Below are positions 41,856 through 50,844 of a stretch of 64,000 nt of DNA, one piece after another. Below the pieces are notes generated by a model. That model was not told where the DNA came from. It searched no databases and saw nothing but the letters and a program-made list of their open reading frames with translations. Each line of letters opens with the position of its first letter. The stretch's first letter is position 1. Source of the stretch: Pelotomaculum schinkii (GTDB lineage: Bacteria; Bacillota; Desulfotomaculia; Desulfotomaculales; Pelotomaculaceae); assembly GCF_004369205.1 (NCBI RefSeq), contig NZ_QFGA01000001.1, positions 1,736,001 to 1,800,000 of the forward strand, in the 5' to 3' direction. Both the position numbers and the translations under genes were made by a program.

Positions 41856-42881
41856 TCAGGTAGCCTTGCCGAAAGAGCAGGCCGGGTATCTACAAGCCTC
41901 GCATTCCTCACACAGGCCGCCGTGTCCCAGCGCCACGATTTCGGGGCGGCTGATGCGTTCGCCGGCGAAAATGCGCGGCAGGATGAGATCAAAGATGGTA
42001 GAGTTGTTGAACATGACGCAGCCGGGCAGGCCGCATACCGGCACATGTCCCAGGTAAGCCAGCATAAACATGGCGCCGGGCAGCGACGGAGCCCCGTAGG
42101 TGACGACCTCGGCTCCGCTGGCCCTGATCCCGGCGGGAGTCACGTCGTCCGGATCTACCGACATCCCGCCGGTAACCATAACCAGCCCCGCTCCATCAGC
42201 TATCAACATGCGGATTTCCTTGGAAATCACATCCGGATCGTCCGGCACAATAATCTGACCGAGCAGCCTGGCGCCGAAAGGAGCGATCTTCTTCTTGATA
42301 ACGCTGCAAAAGCCATCTTGAATGCGCCCTGAATAAACCTCGCTGCCCGTTGTGACAATCCCCACCCAAAGTGGTTGAAAGGGCTTTACAGATAAGAGCG
42401 GGCCGGGCTCGCTGCAGATTTTTTCGGCCTCCTCCAGGATCTGACGCCGGACTGCCAGCGGTATGACCCTGGTACCGGCAACGACCTGCTCTTTGCACAC
42501 AACCCTGTTGTTGTGCAAAGTAGCCATGACAATATCCTCCAGGCTGTTGGCCCTATATAAACGGCTCGCCTGTACTTTTAAGAGACCCTCACGCGCCGCA
42601 CGGATATTGACCCGGCCCTGATTTGGCTGATCCCAGTAGAGGCCCGGCCCGGCGGCATGCCGCGCCAGACTCAAGGCGGCCTCATCCTCGTGGACAAGGT
42701 CGTCCTCCGGCTCCCATACATAGATGTGTTTCTTGCCCAGATCCAGGAGTTTGGGGATATCCTCGGTCGTTACAACCTGGCCTTTTTGGTATGCGCGTCC
42801 CTTTTCGCAGCCGGGAACAATTTTTGTAATGTCATGACACAGGATCATGCCAACCGCTTCCGTCACCGGCACCTTCCGCAT
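41856..42881 (-). CDS. Molybdopterin-binding domain protein (MoeA-related, FDH-associated)
   Basis: A 341-residue protein. The middle and end form a MoCF-biosynthesis-type domain (GIVTTGSEVYSGRIQDGF near residue 190, MVTGGMSVDPDDVTPAGI near 250). It lacks the full MoeA domain set. The C-terminus has a cysteine cluster, LCEECEACRYPACSFG. It follows fdhA by 11 bases. Proteins of this type are commonly found beside formate dehydrogenase or CO dehydrogenase genes and probably help load the cofactor. AGGAGG is 7 bases before the ATG. Confidence 0.85.
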   Translation of the reverse strand: MRKVPVTEAVGMILCHDITKIVPGCEKGRAYQKGQVVTTEDIPKLLDLGKKHIYVWEPEDDLVHEDEAALSLARHAAGPGLYWDQPNQGRVNIRAAREGLLKVQASRLYRANSLEDIVMATLHNNRVVCKEQVVAGTRVIPLAVRRQILEEAEKICSEPGPLLSVKPFQPLWVGIVTTGSEVYSGRIQDGFCSVIKKKIAPFGARLLGQIIVPDDPDVISKEIRMLIADGAGLVMVTGGMSVDPDDVTPAGIRASGAEVVTYGAPSLPGAMFMLAYLGHVPVCGLPGCVMFNNSTIFDLILPRIFAGERISRPEIVALGHGGLCEECEACRYPACSFGKAT

Positions 42882-42892
42882 GCAATAACCTC

Positions 42893-45571
42893 CTAGATCT
42901 TCTCTATTCTTGCGGCAGCGACCTTATACTCACCGGTTTTCGTAATGGGGTCCAAACCGTGGCTGGTCAGAGCGTTCGCCGGGCTTGCCGTGTAGTGGAA
43001 CGACATCCAGATCATTCCCGGCGGCACCCGGTCCGTAACTTTAATTTTCGTGGTAAGCTGCCCCCGGCGGGAAAATACCTTGACTTTATCGCCGGTTGTC
43101 ACCTGCAGCCGCGCGGCGTCCTGCGGATGCAGTTCGGATTGCTCTTCCGACCACATGCTGTGAATGCCGGTTGAATAAGGAGTGGTCACGTTATAGTGCT
43201 GCAGGATCCGGCCGGTGGAGAGCAGGAAAGGATATTCTTCATCCGGCATTTCGGCGGGCGGAATATGATCGATGCCCTGGAAGATCCCCTTGCCGTGGCT
43301 GAACGTCGTACCGTGCAGGACAGGTGTGCCCGGATGCTCGAGCGACGGACAGGGCCACTGGATGCCGCGTTCTTCCAGCCGCTCATAAGTGATCCCGGCC
43401 ATGGACGGCGAGAGGGATGCCATTTCCATCCATATTTCTTCCGGGCTGTTGTAACCCATGGGATAGCCCATCTTGGCGCTCAGGGCCATGATGGTCTGCC
43501 AGTTCGTCTGTCCCGGCACGGGTTTGATCGCCTTGCGGACCCTTTGCACCCGGCGTTCGGTGCTGGTAAAAGTCCCGTCGGTTTCGGCAAAACTTGCCGC
43601 CGGGAGGATGACATCGGCATATTCCGCCGTTTCAGTCAGGAAAAGCTCCTGGACCACCAGAAAGTCAAGCTTCTCCAGGGCGGCGCGGATTTCGTTGCTG
43701 TTGGGATCGGTCAGGACGGGGTTCTCACCAAGGATATACATGGCTTTGACTTTCCCTTCGTGGGCCTTCTCAAACATTTCCGGAATCATCAGGCCCACTT
43801 TGCCGGGCAGCTCCACGCCCCAGGCCTTTTCGAACTTGGCCCTGACAGCGGGGTCGATTACCTTTTGGTAGCCGGAGAAGACGTTCGGGAGCGCTCCCAT
43901 GTCGCAGGCGCCCTGCACGTTGTTCTGGCCCCTGATCGGGTTTACCCCGGTGCCGGGCCGGCCCAGGTGTCCGGTCAACATGGCCAAGTTGGCCACACTC
44001 ATCACGTTGTGGGTGCCGCAGATGTGCTCCGTAATCCCCAGCGTATAGAACAGCATCGCCCTATCCGTTGTAGCGTAAAGGCGCGCCACCGCGTACAGGT
44101 CTTCCACCGTTATGCCGGTAAGGCTGGAAACATACTCGGGCGGGTAGTTTTTGACGGTTTCCTTAAGCACTTCAAAGTTCTCGGTCCGATTGGCGATGAA
44201 TTCCTTATCGTGCAGGTCCTCGTTAATAATGATATGCATGAGTCCGTTTAAAAAGGGAATGTCTGTACCCGGCTTAATGCGCAGCCAGTAGTCGGCTTCC
44301 TCCGCCAGGTCGATACGCCGCGGGTCAACCACGATCAGCTTCGCGCCTTTGCGCGCCGCCTGCCTCATTTTATACCCTATAATCGGGTGCGCTTCGGTAG
44401 TATTGGTCCCTATCAGCATCAATAACTGGGCATGGTTGGTAATATCATGAATAGAATTGGTCATGGCGCCACTGCCAAACGTTGTGGCCAAACCGGCCAC
44501 GGTGGGGGCGTGTCAGGTACGGGCACAGTGGTCGACGTTGTTTGTGCCCATCACCGTCCTCGTAAATTTTTGCACCAGGTAGTTTTCCTCATTGGTACAC
44601 CTGGCGGAACTTAAGGCCGCAAAAGAGTCCGGACCGTATTTCTCTTTGATGCCGGCAAGGCGGGTAGAAATCAGGTCCAGCGCCTCATCCCAGGAGGCGG
44701 GGACAAATTCGCCGTCTTTTTTCACCAGCGGCGTGGTGAGACGCTTTTCGTTTTTCACGAAATCCCAGCCAAACCTCCCCTTGACGCAGAGAGCCTTGCC
44801 GTTTACCACACTGCTGGGGTTGGAGCTTACGCCTATCACTTCACCGTCCTTTACGCAAAGGTCAAAGTTACAGCCGGTGCCGCAGAACGGACAGGTCGTT
44901 TTGACTCTTTGGAACTCCCAGCGGCGGCCTTTGCCGTGCATTTGTTTTTCGGTCAGCGCCCCGGTCGGACAGACGGAAACACACTGGCCGCAGAAAACAC
45001 AGTCCGACTCCACCAGTTCATCTTCAAAAGCAGTGGTCGTTTTGGCATTGAAGCCCCTGTAGGCAAAATCCAGGGTGTTTTGACCGGTGACCTCGTCACA
45101 GGCCCGGACACACTTGCCGCACAAAATACACTTGTTCATATCACGAACGATAAAGGGATTGGTCGTTTCAAGCAGGTAAGCGTGCTTTTCTCCCTTGAAG
45201 GTGCTTTCCTTGACCCCATATTCATAGCAATAATCCGCCAGCTTGCATTCGCCGGCTTTTTCGCAGGTAAGGCAATCCAGCGGGTGGTTGGCAATCAGCA
45301 AATCGAGGATGGTCCGCCTTGCCTCCATCACATCAGGTGAATGCGTTTCCACCACCATGCCAGGGGCCACGGCTGCCGCACACGAGGCCACCAGACTGCG
45401 CGCTCCTTTCACTTCCACGACACACAACCGGCACGCCCCAACCGAACTCAAGCCATCCTCAAAACAAAGATGCGGGATGTCTATCCCCATTTGTTGGGCG
45501 GCTTTGAGGATCGTGGTACCTGCCGGAACTTCAACTTCATTTCCATTGATACTTAGCTTGACAAGCTCCAA
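42893..45571 (-). CDS. fdhA: Formate dehydrogenase catalytic subunit, selenocysteine-containing (FdhA)
   Basis: An 892-residue enzyme interconverting formate and CO2. It is read through an in-frame TGA (44513-44515) as selenocysteine 353 in CARTUHAPTVAGLATTFG, the exact active-site context of selenium formate dehydrogenases. The N-terminus is NuoG-like: a [2Fe-2S] set (CFEDGLSSVGACRLC), CLTCEKAGECKLADYC, then CILCGKCVRAC and CVFCGQCVSVCP. CPFCGTGCNFDL binds the cluster next to the pterin. No Tat signal is present, so it is cytoplasmic. A TTG start at 45571 with GAGGAGGGG is preferred. No dedicated electron-transfer partner gene is adjacent. It heads the cofactor-gene cluster and follows two riboswitch-like leaders. 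Confidence 0.93.
44484..44515 (-). promoter_or_regulatory. SECIS element and selenocysteine TGA codon of fdhA
   Basis: The TGA is at 44513-44515. Twelve bases later the minus strand forms GTGGCC-GGTTT-GGCCAC (44484-44500), a 6-bp stem with a GGU-type apical loop. Distance and loop match bacterial SECIS elements such as that of E. coli fdhF. This explains the stop codon without invoking a frameshift or nonsense mutation. Confidence 0.88.
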
Positions 45572-45724
45572 TATTACCCCTCCTCTCAGATTCCAACCTG
45601 CACAATTACAATTGCAACATCTACATATCTGCACCACTTACAACCAGGCGACCGTGTTGTTTTCGCTGAACATCAGTTAAAATTTAGCATTAAATTATAG
45701 CACCACCCTCTCCCCAACATAATA

Positions 45725-45880
45725 AAAAGCTTTGTCCCCATCTGAAAAGGGCAAAGCTTTAGAGTGAAAATAAAGCTATGTTCTCCTTTTCGCAACGGAA
45801 GGCGCGCCAATTTCTCAGAGCGCCCTAACGGCCAATAACCATGGCTTTACAGCTGTAGGTTAGGTGGCTAGGAGAGCAAT
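45725..45880 (-). promoter_or_regulatory. Moco riboswitch-like leader, proximal of two before fdhA
   Basis: On the minus strand: CTCTCCTAGCC, GGCCGTTAGGGCG, GAGAAATTGG, GCGCCTTCC-loop-CGAAAAGGAGA, then AAAGCTTTG...CAAAGCTTT with TTATTA (45725-45760) as terminator. Its first block (CTCCTAGCC) deviates by one base from the others, so the aptamer may be weaker. Confidence 0.65.
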
Positions 45881-45927
45881 TTTAAAAGAAGCAGTCATGC
45901 GCGGCAATGTGCGGCCGCTATAAACAA

Positions 45928-46082
45928 GAAAAAAGCCCTGTCCCATTTGTAAAAAGGACAAAGCTTTACGGCAAATAAAGCCATTTTCTCCTTTCCACAA
46001 TGGGAGGCGCATCAGTTTCCCAATGCACCCTAACGGCCTGACAACCATACCTGCGGCTAAGGCTTACAGACTCGGAGATTAA
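45928..46082 (-). promoter_or_regulatory. Moco riboswitch-like leader, distal of two before fdhA
   Basis: On the minus strand: CTCCGAGTC, GGCCGTTAGGGTG, TGGGAAACTGATGCG, CCTCCC-loop-GGAAAGGAGA, then AAAGCTTTGTCC...GGGACAGGGCTTTTTT as terminator (45928-45965). All conserved blocks are intact. The two units are about 50 bases apart, each with its own terminator, so fdhA transcription must pass two gates. Confidence 0.75.
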
Positions 46083-46252
46083 CTATGCAAATTTTCTACA
46101 GTTAATATTAGAATTCCTGCAAGATTCAATAAATTTATTTAAGTTAGTGGTTATTTTTTATTTTATATAACCAACTCATGGTCTTCCTGCGCTGAATAAA
46201 TTTACAAACACGGTAAACAATACTTAAAAAGTAGAAATGGAGTGATGAAAGA

Positions 46253-46552
46253 GTGCAGATGAACATGTATCAGCCATCCAACCAGTTTCAACAAAGTCAG
46301 TTTCAGCAAAACCAGTTTCAGCAAGCGCAAGTAATGCCGGAACCCCCAAAAGTCATCTCAACCAAAGACAGCCTGTACCTGCAGGACGCCATGACCTGGG
46401 AATTGACCTCCATGAAGAAGTGCTTCCATTTTTCCAGAGAGGCCGTGGACCCCGAAATCAAGGCTGCTTTAGATCGAGTGGGGCAGCTCCATATGCACCA
46501 CTATCTGAGGCTTTTGAACCATGTTAATCCGGCTAATACGGCAAATCGCTAA
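46253..46552 (+). CDS. Small spore coat-type protein, CotF-related
   Basis: A 99-residue protein with a Gln/Phe-rich N-terminus (repeats of QFQQ) and a helical C-terminal half ending HMHHYLRLLNHVN. It lies directly before a CotF-domain gene and shares its general shape. A GTG start at 46253, or the ATG six bases later, fits GGAG upstream. It is likely a structural spore coat component. Confidence 0.7.
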   Translation: MQMNMYQPSNQFQQSQFQQNQFQQAQVMPEPPKVISTKDSLYLQDAMTWELTSMKKCFHFSREAVDPEIKAALDRVGQLHMHHYLRLLNHVNPANTANR

Positions 46553-46571
46553 GAAAGGGTGAAGTGAATCC

Positions 46572-46916
46572 ATGAACCAGCAAAATAAAATACAAAATCC
46601 CCAGGCCAATATGGCCCAGCCTAAAGGGCCGCAAATGAACGACCGCGACATGCTCAACGATACTCTGTCAAGCTTAAAATACCTGACTGACAACTTCAAC
46701 GTTTTCAGCCGGGAAGCCAGCCACCATGCGCTGCACCAGGACGTTGTGAATATGCTTATTGAAACCCACGCCCATACCAGAGACATGTACAATCTTATGT
46801 TTCGCAAGGGCTGGTACTCGCTTGAAATAGAGCAGCCGCAAAAGTTGCAGCAGACTCACCAGCAGTTCGCAGGTTACCAGAACCAGTTCCCTTACGGCGG
46901 CATGGTGATGCAGTAA
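46572..46916 (+). CDS. Spore coat protein, CotF domain
   Basis: A 114-residue protein with the CotF-like core MNDRDMLNDTLSSLKYL and REASHHALHQDV, followed by a Gln/Met-rich tail (FPYGGMVMQ). It is 19 bases after the previous coat gene and followed by a terminator. It marks the organism as spore-forming. Confidence 0.82.
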   Translation: MNQQNKIQNPQANMAQPKGPQMNDRDMLNDTLSSLKYLTDNFNVFSREASHHALHQDVVNMLIETHAHTRDMYNLMFRKGWYSLEIEQPQKLQQTHQQFAGYQNQFPYGGMVMQ

Positions 46917-46923
46917 GGTCGGC

Positions 46924-46953
46924 TAAGACACCTGGCAGCCGCCAGGTGTCTTA
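46924..46953 (+). terminator. Hairpin after the coat protein genes
   Basis: TAAGACACCTGGC-AGCC-GCCAGGTGTCTTA, a perfect 13-bp stem starting 8 bases after the stop codon. The T-run is short (TTAGTATTT). Confidence 0.75.
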
Positions 46954-47177
46954 GTATTTGGATTAAAACAGACCTTAATTAATTGATAAGTAATTGATAA
47001 GTTGGTTCCCTGCCAGATCATGCGCCGGCACAAGCACTCTCAGGAATAAGCTGGAAACTGAATTTATATTATGGTATTTGCAGGAAAATCCTTTGCCGTA
47101 AACGAAATTTATAGATTTGACATGAGGGGTATCACGACCACAGGAGAGTATCTGAAGTATCGAAAGGAGGCTATTTT

Positions 47178-47648
47178 GTGGATAATGATAAATTTCAAGA
47201 ACTGGTCTTACAACAACTGCAGGCTCTTACCGGAAGCGTTCAAGCCGTTGGAGAAGGACAAAAGGCATTAGAAAAACGACAAACAGCATTAGAAGAAAGA
47301 CAAAGCTCACTGGAAAATGGACAAAGGTCACTGGAAGAAAGGCAAAGGTCGCTGGAAGAAAGACAAAGATATCTGGAAGATGGACAAAGGTCGCTGGAAG
47401 ATGGACAAATAGCGTTAGCGGAAGGACAAAAGATATTAGCAGAAGGACAGCAGTCATTGCATGATCGCCTGGACCGGGTAGAACAAAGCCAAATACGATT
47501 AGAGCAGGGACAGCGTAAATTAAGACACGATGTCGGCGAGATCAAAAAAGAAGTGAGCTATATTTGGGGCGACATAAAAAAAATCGATGCCCGCTTAACT
47601 GCACATGACAAACTGCTGGCTACAAAGGACCCGGCAAGGATTAAGTAA
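47178..47648 (+). CDS. Coiled-coil heptad-repeat protein, unknown function
   Basis: A 156-residue soluble protein. Residues about 26-95 are about ten seven-residue units of the form LEERQRS/LEDGQRS, encoded by near-identical 21-bp tandem repeats. A Leu in every unit predicts a long parallel coiled coil. The C-terminal 50 residues are a second helix region with IKKEVSYIWGDIKKID. AGGAGG is 7 bases before a GTG start. Similar Firmicute proteins are uncharacterised; a scaffold or tether is possible. Confidence 0.7.
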   Translation: MDNDKFQELVLQQLQALTGSVQAVGEGQKALEKRQTALEERQSSLENGQRSLEERQRSLEERQRYLEDGQRSLEDGQIALAEGQKILAEGQQSLHDRLDRVEQSQIRLEQGQRKLRHDVGEIKKEVSYIWGDIKKIDARLTAHDKLLATKDPARIK

Positions 47649-47702
47649 AATAGTAAGTTTTCATGATACGTGGCGCCGCTTGCGGCATGGGCAACGAAGT
47701 TA

Positions 47703-48707
47703 TTAAGTTATACCTTTAATCCGGATTTCCCTACCGCAGCGGCGGCAGTTTTTGCCGTCCAGGCCTGAGAGCTTCGTGCTGTAGCCAAATCTCTCAATCA
47801 GTTTCTCACCGCAGTCCGGGCATACCGTGTCGCTCGCGCCCAGGTTTGGGGCATTGCCGATGTATACATACGACAGCTTCTCTAAGGCTGTCTCCCGTGC
47901 CCGCTCCAAGGTCTCCAGGGGGGTGGGCGGCAGGTCCACCTCAAAGTTGGGGAAGTAGCGGGAGAAATGCAGCGGGATCTCCCGGTCAAGGGAGGCTACC
48001 CAGTCCACCAGGCGGCTGATTTCCTCCGGAGTGTCATTTAACCCGGTTACCAGCAGGGTGGTCAGCTCGACATGGCACTTGCCATGCGCGATTTCCACCG
48101 TGCGCAGGACCGGCTCCAGCCTTCCCGCACAATTCTTACGGTAATAGTGGTCCGTAAAGCCCTTAACGTCGATATTCATGGCGTCAATATGGGGAAGGAT
48201 TTCCCGCAGAGGCGCCTCGCTGACATAGCCGTTGGTCACCAGGACGTTTTTCAAACCGGCTTGATGCGCCAGCGGGGCAGTGTCCGCAATAAACTCGTAC
48301 CACATAAAGGGCTCATTGTAAGTGTAGGCAATACCGATATTGGGGTAGTCCCGGTCCAGCTCCTGCCGGGCCATGTCCACCGCCTGCCGCGGGGTAAACT
48401 CCCTCGCCGGCGGGTCGCCGTGGGCAATGGTCCAGTTCTGGCAGAAGCCGCAACGCAGGTTGCAACCGAAGGACCCAAAAGACAGTATATAAGAGCCGGG
48501 GTAAAAGTGGTAAAGCGGTTTCTTTTCAACCGGGTCCAGGCCGCCGGAGGTTACCCGGCCGTAATTTACCGCGTAAAGGACGCCTCCGTGGTTTTCCCGG
48601 ACCCGGCAGAAACCGGCTCTTCCCTCCGGAATGGAGCATATTTTGGGGCAGACCTGGCAGGTGACCAGGCCTTTTTCTTTTTTCTCGTAGAACATTACTT
48701 CCCGCAC
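47703..48707 (-). CDS. amrS: AmmeMemoRadiSam system radical SAM enzyme
   Basis: A 334-residue radical SAM protein with CNLRCGFCQNW near residue 85, preceded by a Cys-rich start (CQVCPKICSIPEGRAGFCRVRE) and followed by a C-terminal zinc ribbon (CPDCGEKL and CRRCGRE). This arrangement is specific to AmrS, which co-occurs with Memo and AMMECR1 proteins. Its fused partner gene is at 49371-50771. The biochemical role of the system is unknown. A GTG start is used. Confidence 0.9.
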   Translation of the reverse strand: MREVMFYEKKEKGLVTCQVCPKICSIPEGRAGFCRVRENHGGVLYAVNYGRVTSGGLDPVEKKPLYHFYPGSYILSFGSFGCNLRCGFCQNWTIAHGDPPAREFTPRQAVDMARQELDRDYPNIGIAYTYNEPFMWYEFIADTAPLAHQAGLKNVLVTNGYVSEAPLREILPHIDAMNIDVKGFTDHYYRKNCAGRLEPVLRTVEIAHGKCHVELTTLLVTGLNDTPEEISRLVDWVASLDREIPLHFSRYFPNFEVDLPPTPLETLERARETALEKLSYVYIGNAPNLGASDTVCPDCGEKLIERFGYSTKLSGLDGKNCRRCGREIRIKGIT

Positions 48708-48847
48708 CGGCAGCGCCTCACCTTAAAGAGGTTTTTCGAAAAGCAGTTGGTAACGTATGCAATAGGGACGATCCTCTTTGCACAGGGTAACGGACTTAGA
48801 CACCCATGCTGCTGACGCAGCTCCAGCAGCAAATGGTGCGAATGAAC

Positions 48848-48949
48848 CAGCCAATGAAAATGCACACCAGGGAGTGATAATGGGGGACATATGTCTTGTC
48901 ATCTGCCCCACCTGTCTCAAAAACTTTGCTCGAAAAGGCTTGACTTGCG
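48848..48949 (+). repeat. About 100-bp dispersed repeat, copy 1
   Basis: Shared with the minus strand of 54059-54157: CCAATGAAAA-GCACAC, GGGAGTGA, GACATAT, CACCTGTCTCAA and CTCGAAA-GGCTTGACTT, in the same order. Roughly three quarters of positions look alike. Function unknown. Confidence 0.65.
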
Positions 48950-48965
48950 GGCTTGGGGGCTAAAA

Positions 48966-49106
48966 AATAGTCGTAGGCCGTAAGGCGTAAGGCGTAAAAA
49001 AATGGCTGGGGATCATCCCTCACCTTTTGTAATAACCTTACGCCCTACGCCTGACCCGGATACAATTCAGTATAAGCCTATGCCTTACGACTGACCGGTA
49101 AGAAAA
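48966..49106 (+). repeat. TACGCC-rich dispersed repeat, second long copy
   Basis: Contains GGCCGTAAGGCGTAAGGCG, then CCTTACGCCCTACGCCTGAC, GGATACAATTCAGTATAAGC and ACTGACCGGTAAGAAAATGC. The last 65 bases match the minus strand of 28229-28315 closely. Confidence 0.75.
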
Positions 49107-49370
49107 TGCAGTATAAGTCTGCACCTGGGTGCGTTCCTTAGCGCGTGCGTTGCATGCAGAAAAGCTTCAATAGCGCGCAGCTACCGGATGGCTGTCTGTA
49201 GAGGCGGTCGGCACGATGCTATTATTGCACAAATGTTACTCAAATTTACATTGGCTGCAAAGCTATGTTTCATATTAATTCGTACCCATATTAAAAAAAG
49301 TTATACTGGAGAACCTAGACAGCGGATACCCAAGTGATTCCCTAATGAAACAAAAACCGTCCCTATCGCA

Positions 49371-50771
49371 TTACTTGTAGCGGACTACTTCAAATCTTTC
49401 CAGCCGGACTTCCTCATGCGGGCCAATCCCGGCCTTTTGGCGGGCTATCTCGACCTGCTCCTCAGGGGTCTCAATCCCCTCCAGGTTGGGCAGCAGCAAA
49501 CCGCTCCTGTGGCCGGAACGCACGATTACCCCGTATTTCGCCGGCTCCAGTTCGCCCAGTCCTTGAATTGGCTCAGGCGGCTGGAGCACATCCACGGAGT
49601 ATACCAGATCCTTAAGCTCTTCACGCCGGACGGGCTGAAAGCGGGGGTCCCCGAGCCCTGCGCTGATGGCATTGGCCATCACCTCTTCAACAATACTGTC
49701 CTGCTGCGGCTCAATCGTCCCGATACAGCCACGCAGGTTGCCCTGTTTTTTGATCGAAACAAAAACACCGGCTCTTTTTTTGAATTCTTCCGGCACATCA
49801 CCGGCTTGCGGCCGCGGCGACCCGGACAAGTGGTTTTCCAGGGTCTTTCGTGCCAACCCGGTCAGGTAACTCTCAAGGGAACGGAGCATTTCCATTTCAG
49901 CCTGTTTTTTACCCTGTAGTTTGGCCAGCAGGGATTTTTGCGGGTTTTCTGAAACAGGGTCAAGGGTGGCGACCAGGTAGCCCACCCCGAAAGGCCCCTC
50001 GTAAAAGAGCACTCTGGATCTGACATCGTACCCGTCCAGCGCGCCGAGCATCATGACGATGGAACGGTAGCCGCACTCCCCGGCCTCCCGGACCAGTGCT
50101 TGGTCCATCCCCACGATCCCTTCCAAATCGGCGGCTTCCAGCAGTCTTTTTAACTCCAGGTCGAATTCTTCGCCCCGCTTGTTGTAACCGCCCGGCGCAT
50201 CCGCCGTCAAACAGTGGGAGAGATCGCCGCTGGCCAGCAGGGCCACCTTGCGTCCCAATACTTCCGACGCCTGCCTTACCGCCAGGCCAAAGCGGTATAA
50301 TTGTTCGGGCGGAGCCACGGACATGGCCACGTGGACCAGCGGCAGCACCACACCTATCTCTTCCATGAAGAAGAGGGGAACGGTTACCCCGTGGTCCAGG
50401 TCCAGGCTGAGGCCGTACCGCCTTTCAACATCATCATTGAGTTCAAGCACCTGCAGGTCCAGGCCGGCGGCCTGTTTCTTGATCTCCGCCACCAGCGGCA
50501 GGTCGTTTTCCAGCTCATATCTTAGATAACCAGCCCCGAATTTATCAAAATCACCCTTGAGGACGGGTTTCATATTGATCCCTACCACGTCCTGAAAGAT
50601 CGGGGCGTGCGGTGATATAATGACCACTGTATCCGCGCCTGAATCTTTGATCCGCCCGGCCAGTTCAACCATGGCATACTGGGTTTCCTTCACCTTTTCC
50701 GATTCCATCTGGCCAATCCACGGTATCATGATTGGCGGGTGCGGACAAATGCCGCATAATACTATTGACAT
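49371..50771 (-). CDS. AmmeMemoRadiSam fusion protein: Memo-like plus AMMECR1 domains (AmrB-AmrA)
   Basis: A 466-residue protein. Residues 1 to about 270 are a LigB/Memo-like domain (IISPHAPIF near 50, ASGDLSHCL near 185). Residues about 290-466 are an AMMECR1 domain with RGCIGTIEP. In many genomes these are two proteins; here they are fused. Together with the radical SAM enzyme at 47703 the full system is present, separated by a repeat-rich gap. The ATG has GGGGGAG upstream. Confidence 0.9.
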   Translation of the reverse strand: MSIVLCGICPHPPIMIPWIGQMESEKVKETQYAMVELAGRIKDSGADTVVIISPHAPIFQDVVGINMKPVLKGDFDKFGAGYLRYELENDLPLVAEIKKQAAGLDLQVLELNDDVERRYGLSLDLDHGVTVPLFFMEEIGVVLPLVHVAMSVAPPEQLYRFGLAVRQASEVLGRKVALLASGDLSHCLTADAPGGYNKRGEEFDLELKRLLEAADLEGIVGMDQALVREAGECGYRSIVMMLGALDGYDVRSRVLFYEGPFGVGYLVATLDPVSENPQKSLLAKLQGKKQAEMEMLRSLESYLTGLARKTLENHLSGSPRPQAGDVPEEFKKRAGVFVSIKKQGNLRGCIGTIEPQQDSIVEEVMANAISAGLGDPRFQPVRREELKDLVYSVDVLQPPEPIQGLGELEPAKYGVIVRSGHRSGLLLPNLEGIETPEEQVEIARQKAGIGPHEEVRLERFEVVRYK

Positions 50772-50844
50772 CCTATGAGGCTCCCCCTTTTTGGTGTCGG
50801 ACGTCAGACATGAGGAGTCCGACGTTACTATCTATGTATATCAC

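Larger units (their letters stand above)
48708..49370. other. Repeat-rich intergenic region between the two AmmeMemoRadiSam genes
   Basis: About 660 bases with no credible gene. It holds two dispersed repeats, listed separately at 48848-48949 and 48966-49106. The remainder (49110-49370) shows no feature I can name. Confidence 0.5.

Noticed and set aside
43196-44251. 351-codon plus-strand frame opposite fdhA
   Set aside because: Antisense shadow of a GC-rich gene, with His/Arg/Gly-rich nonsense composition and no ribosome site.
44501-44515. Apparent nonsense mutation splitting fdhA into two genes
   Set aside because: The TGA stands at the selenocysteine position of the family and is followed by a SECIS-like hairpin, so it is one gene.
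47250-47470. Possible CRISPR array (regular 21-bp repeats)
   Set aside because: Repeats are contiguous without spacers and in frame with a heptad coiled-coil protein.
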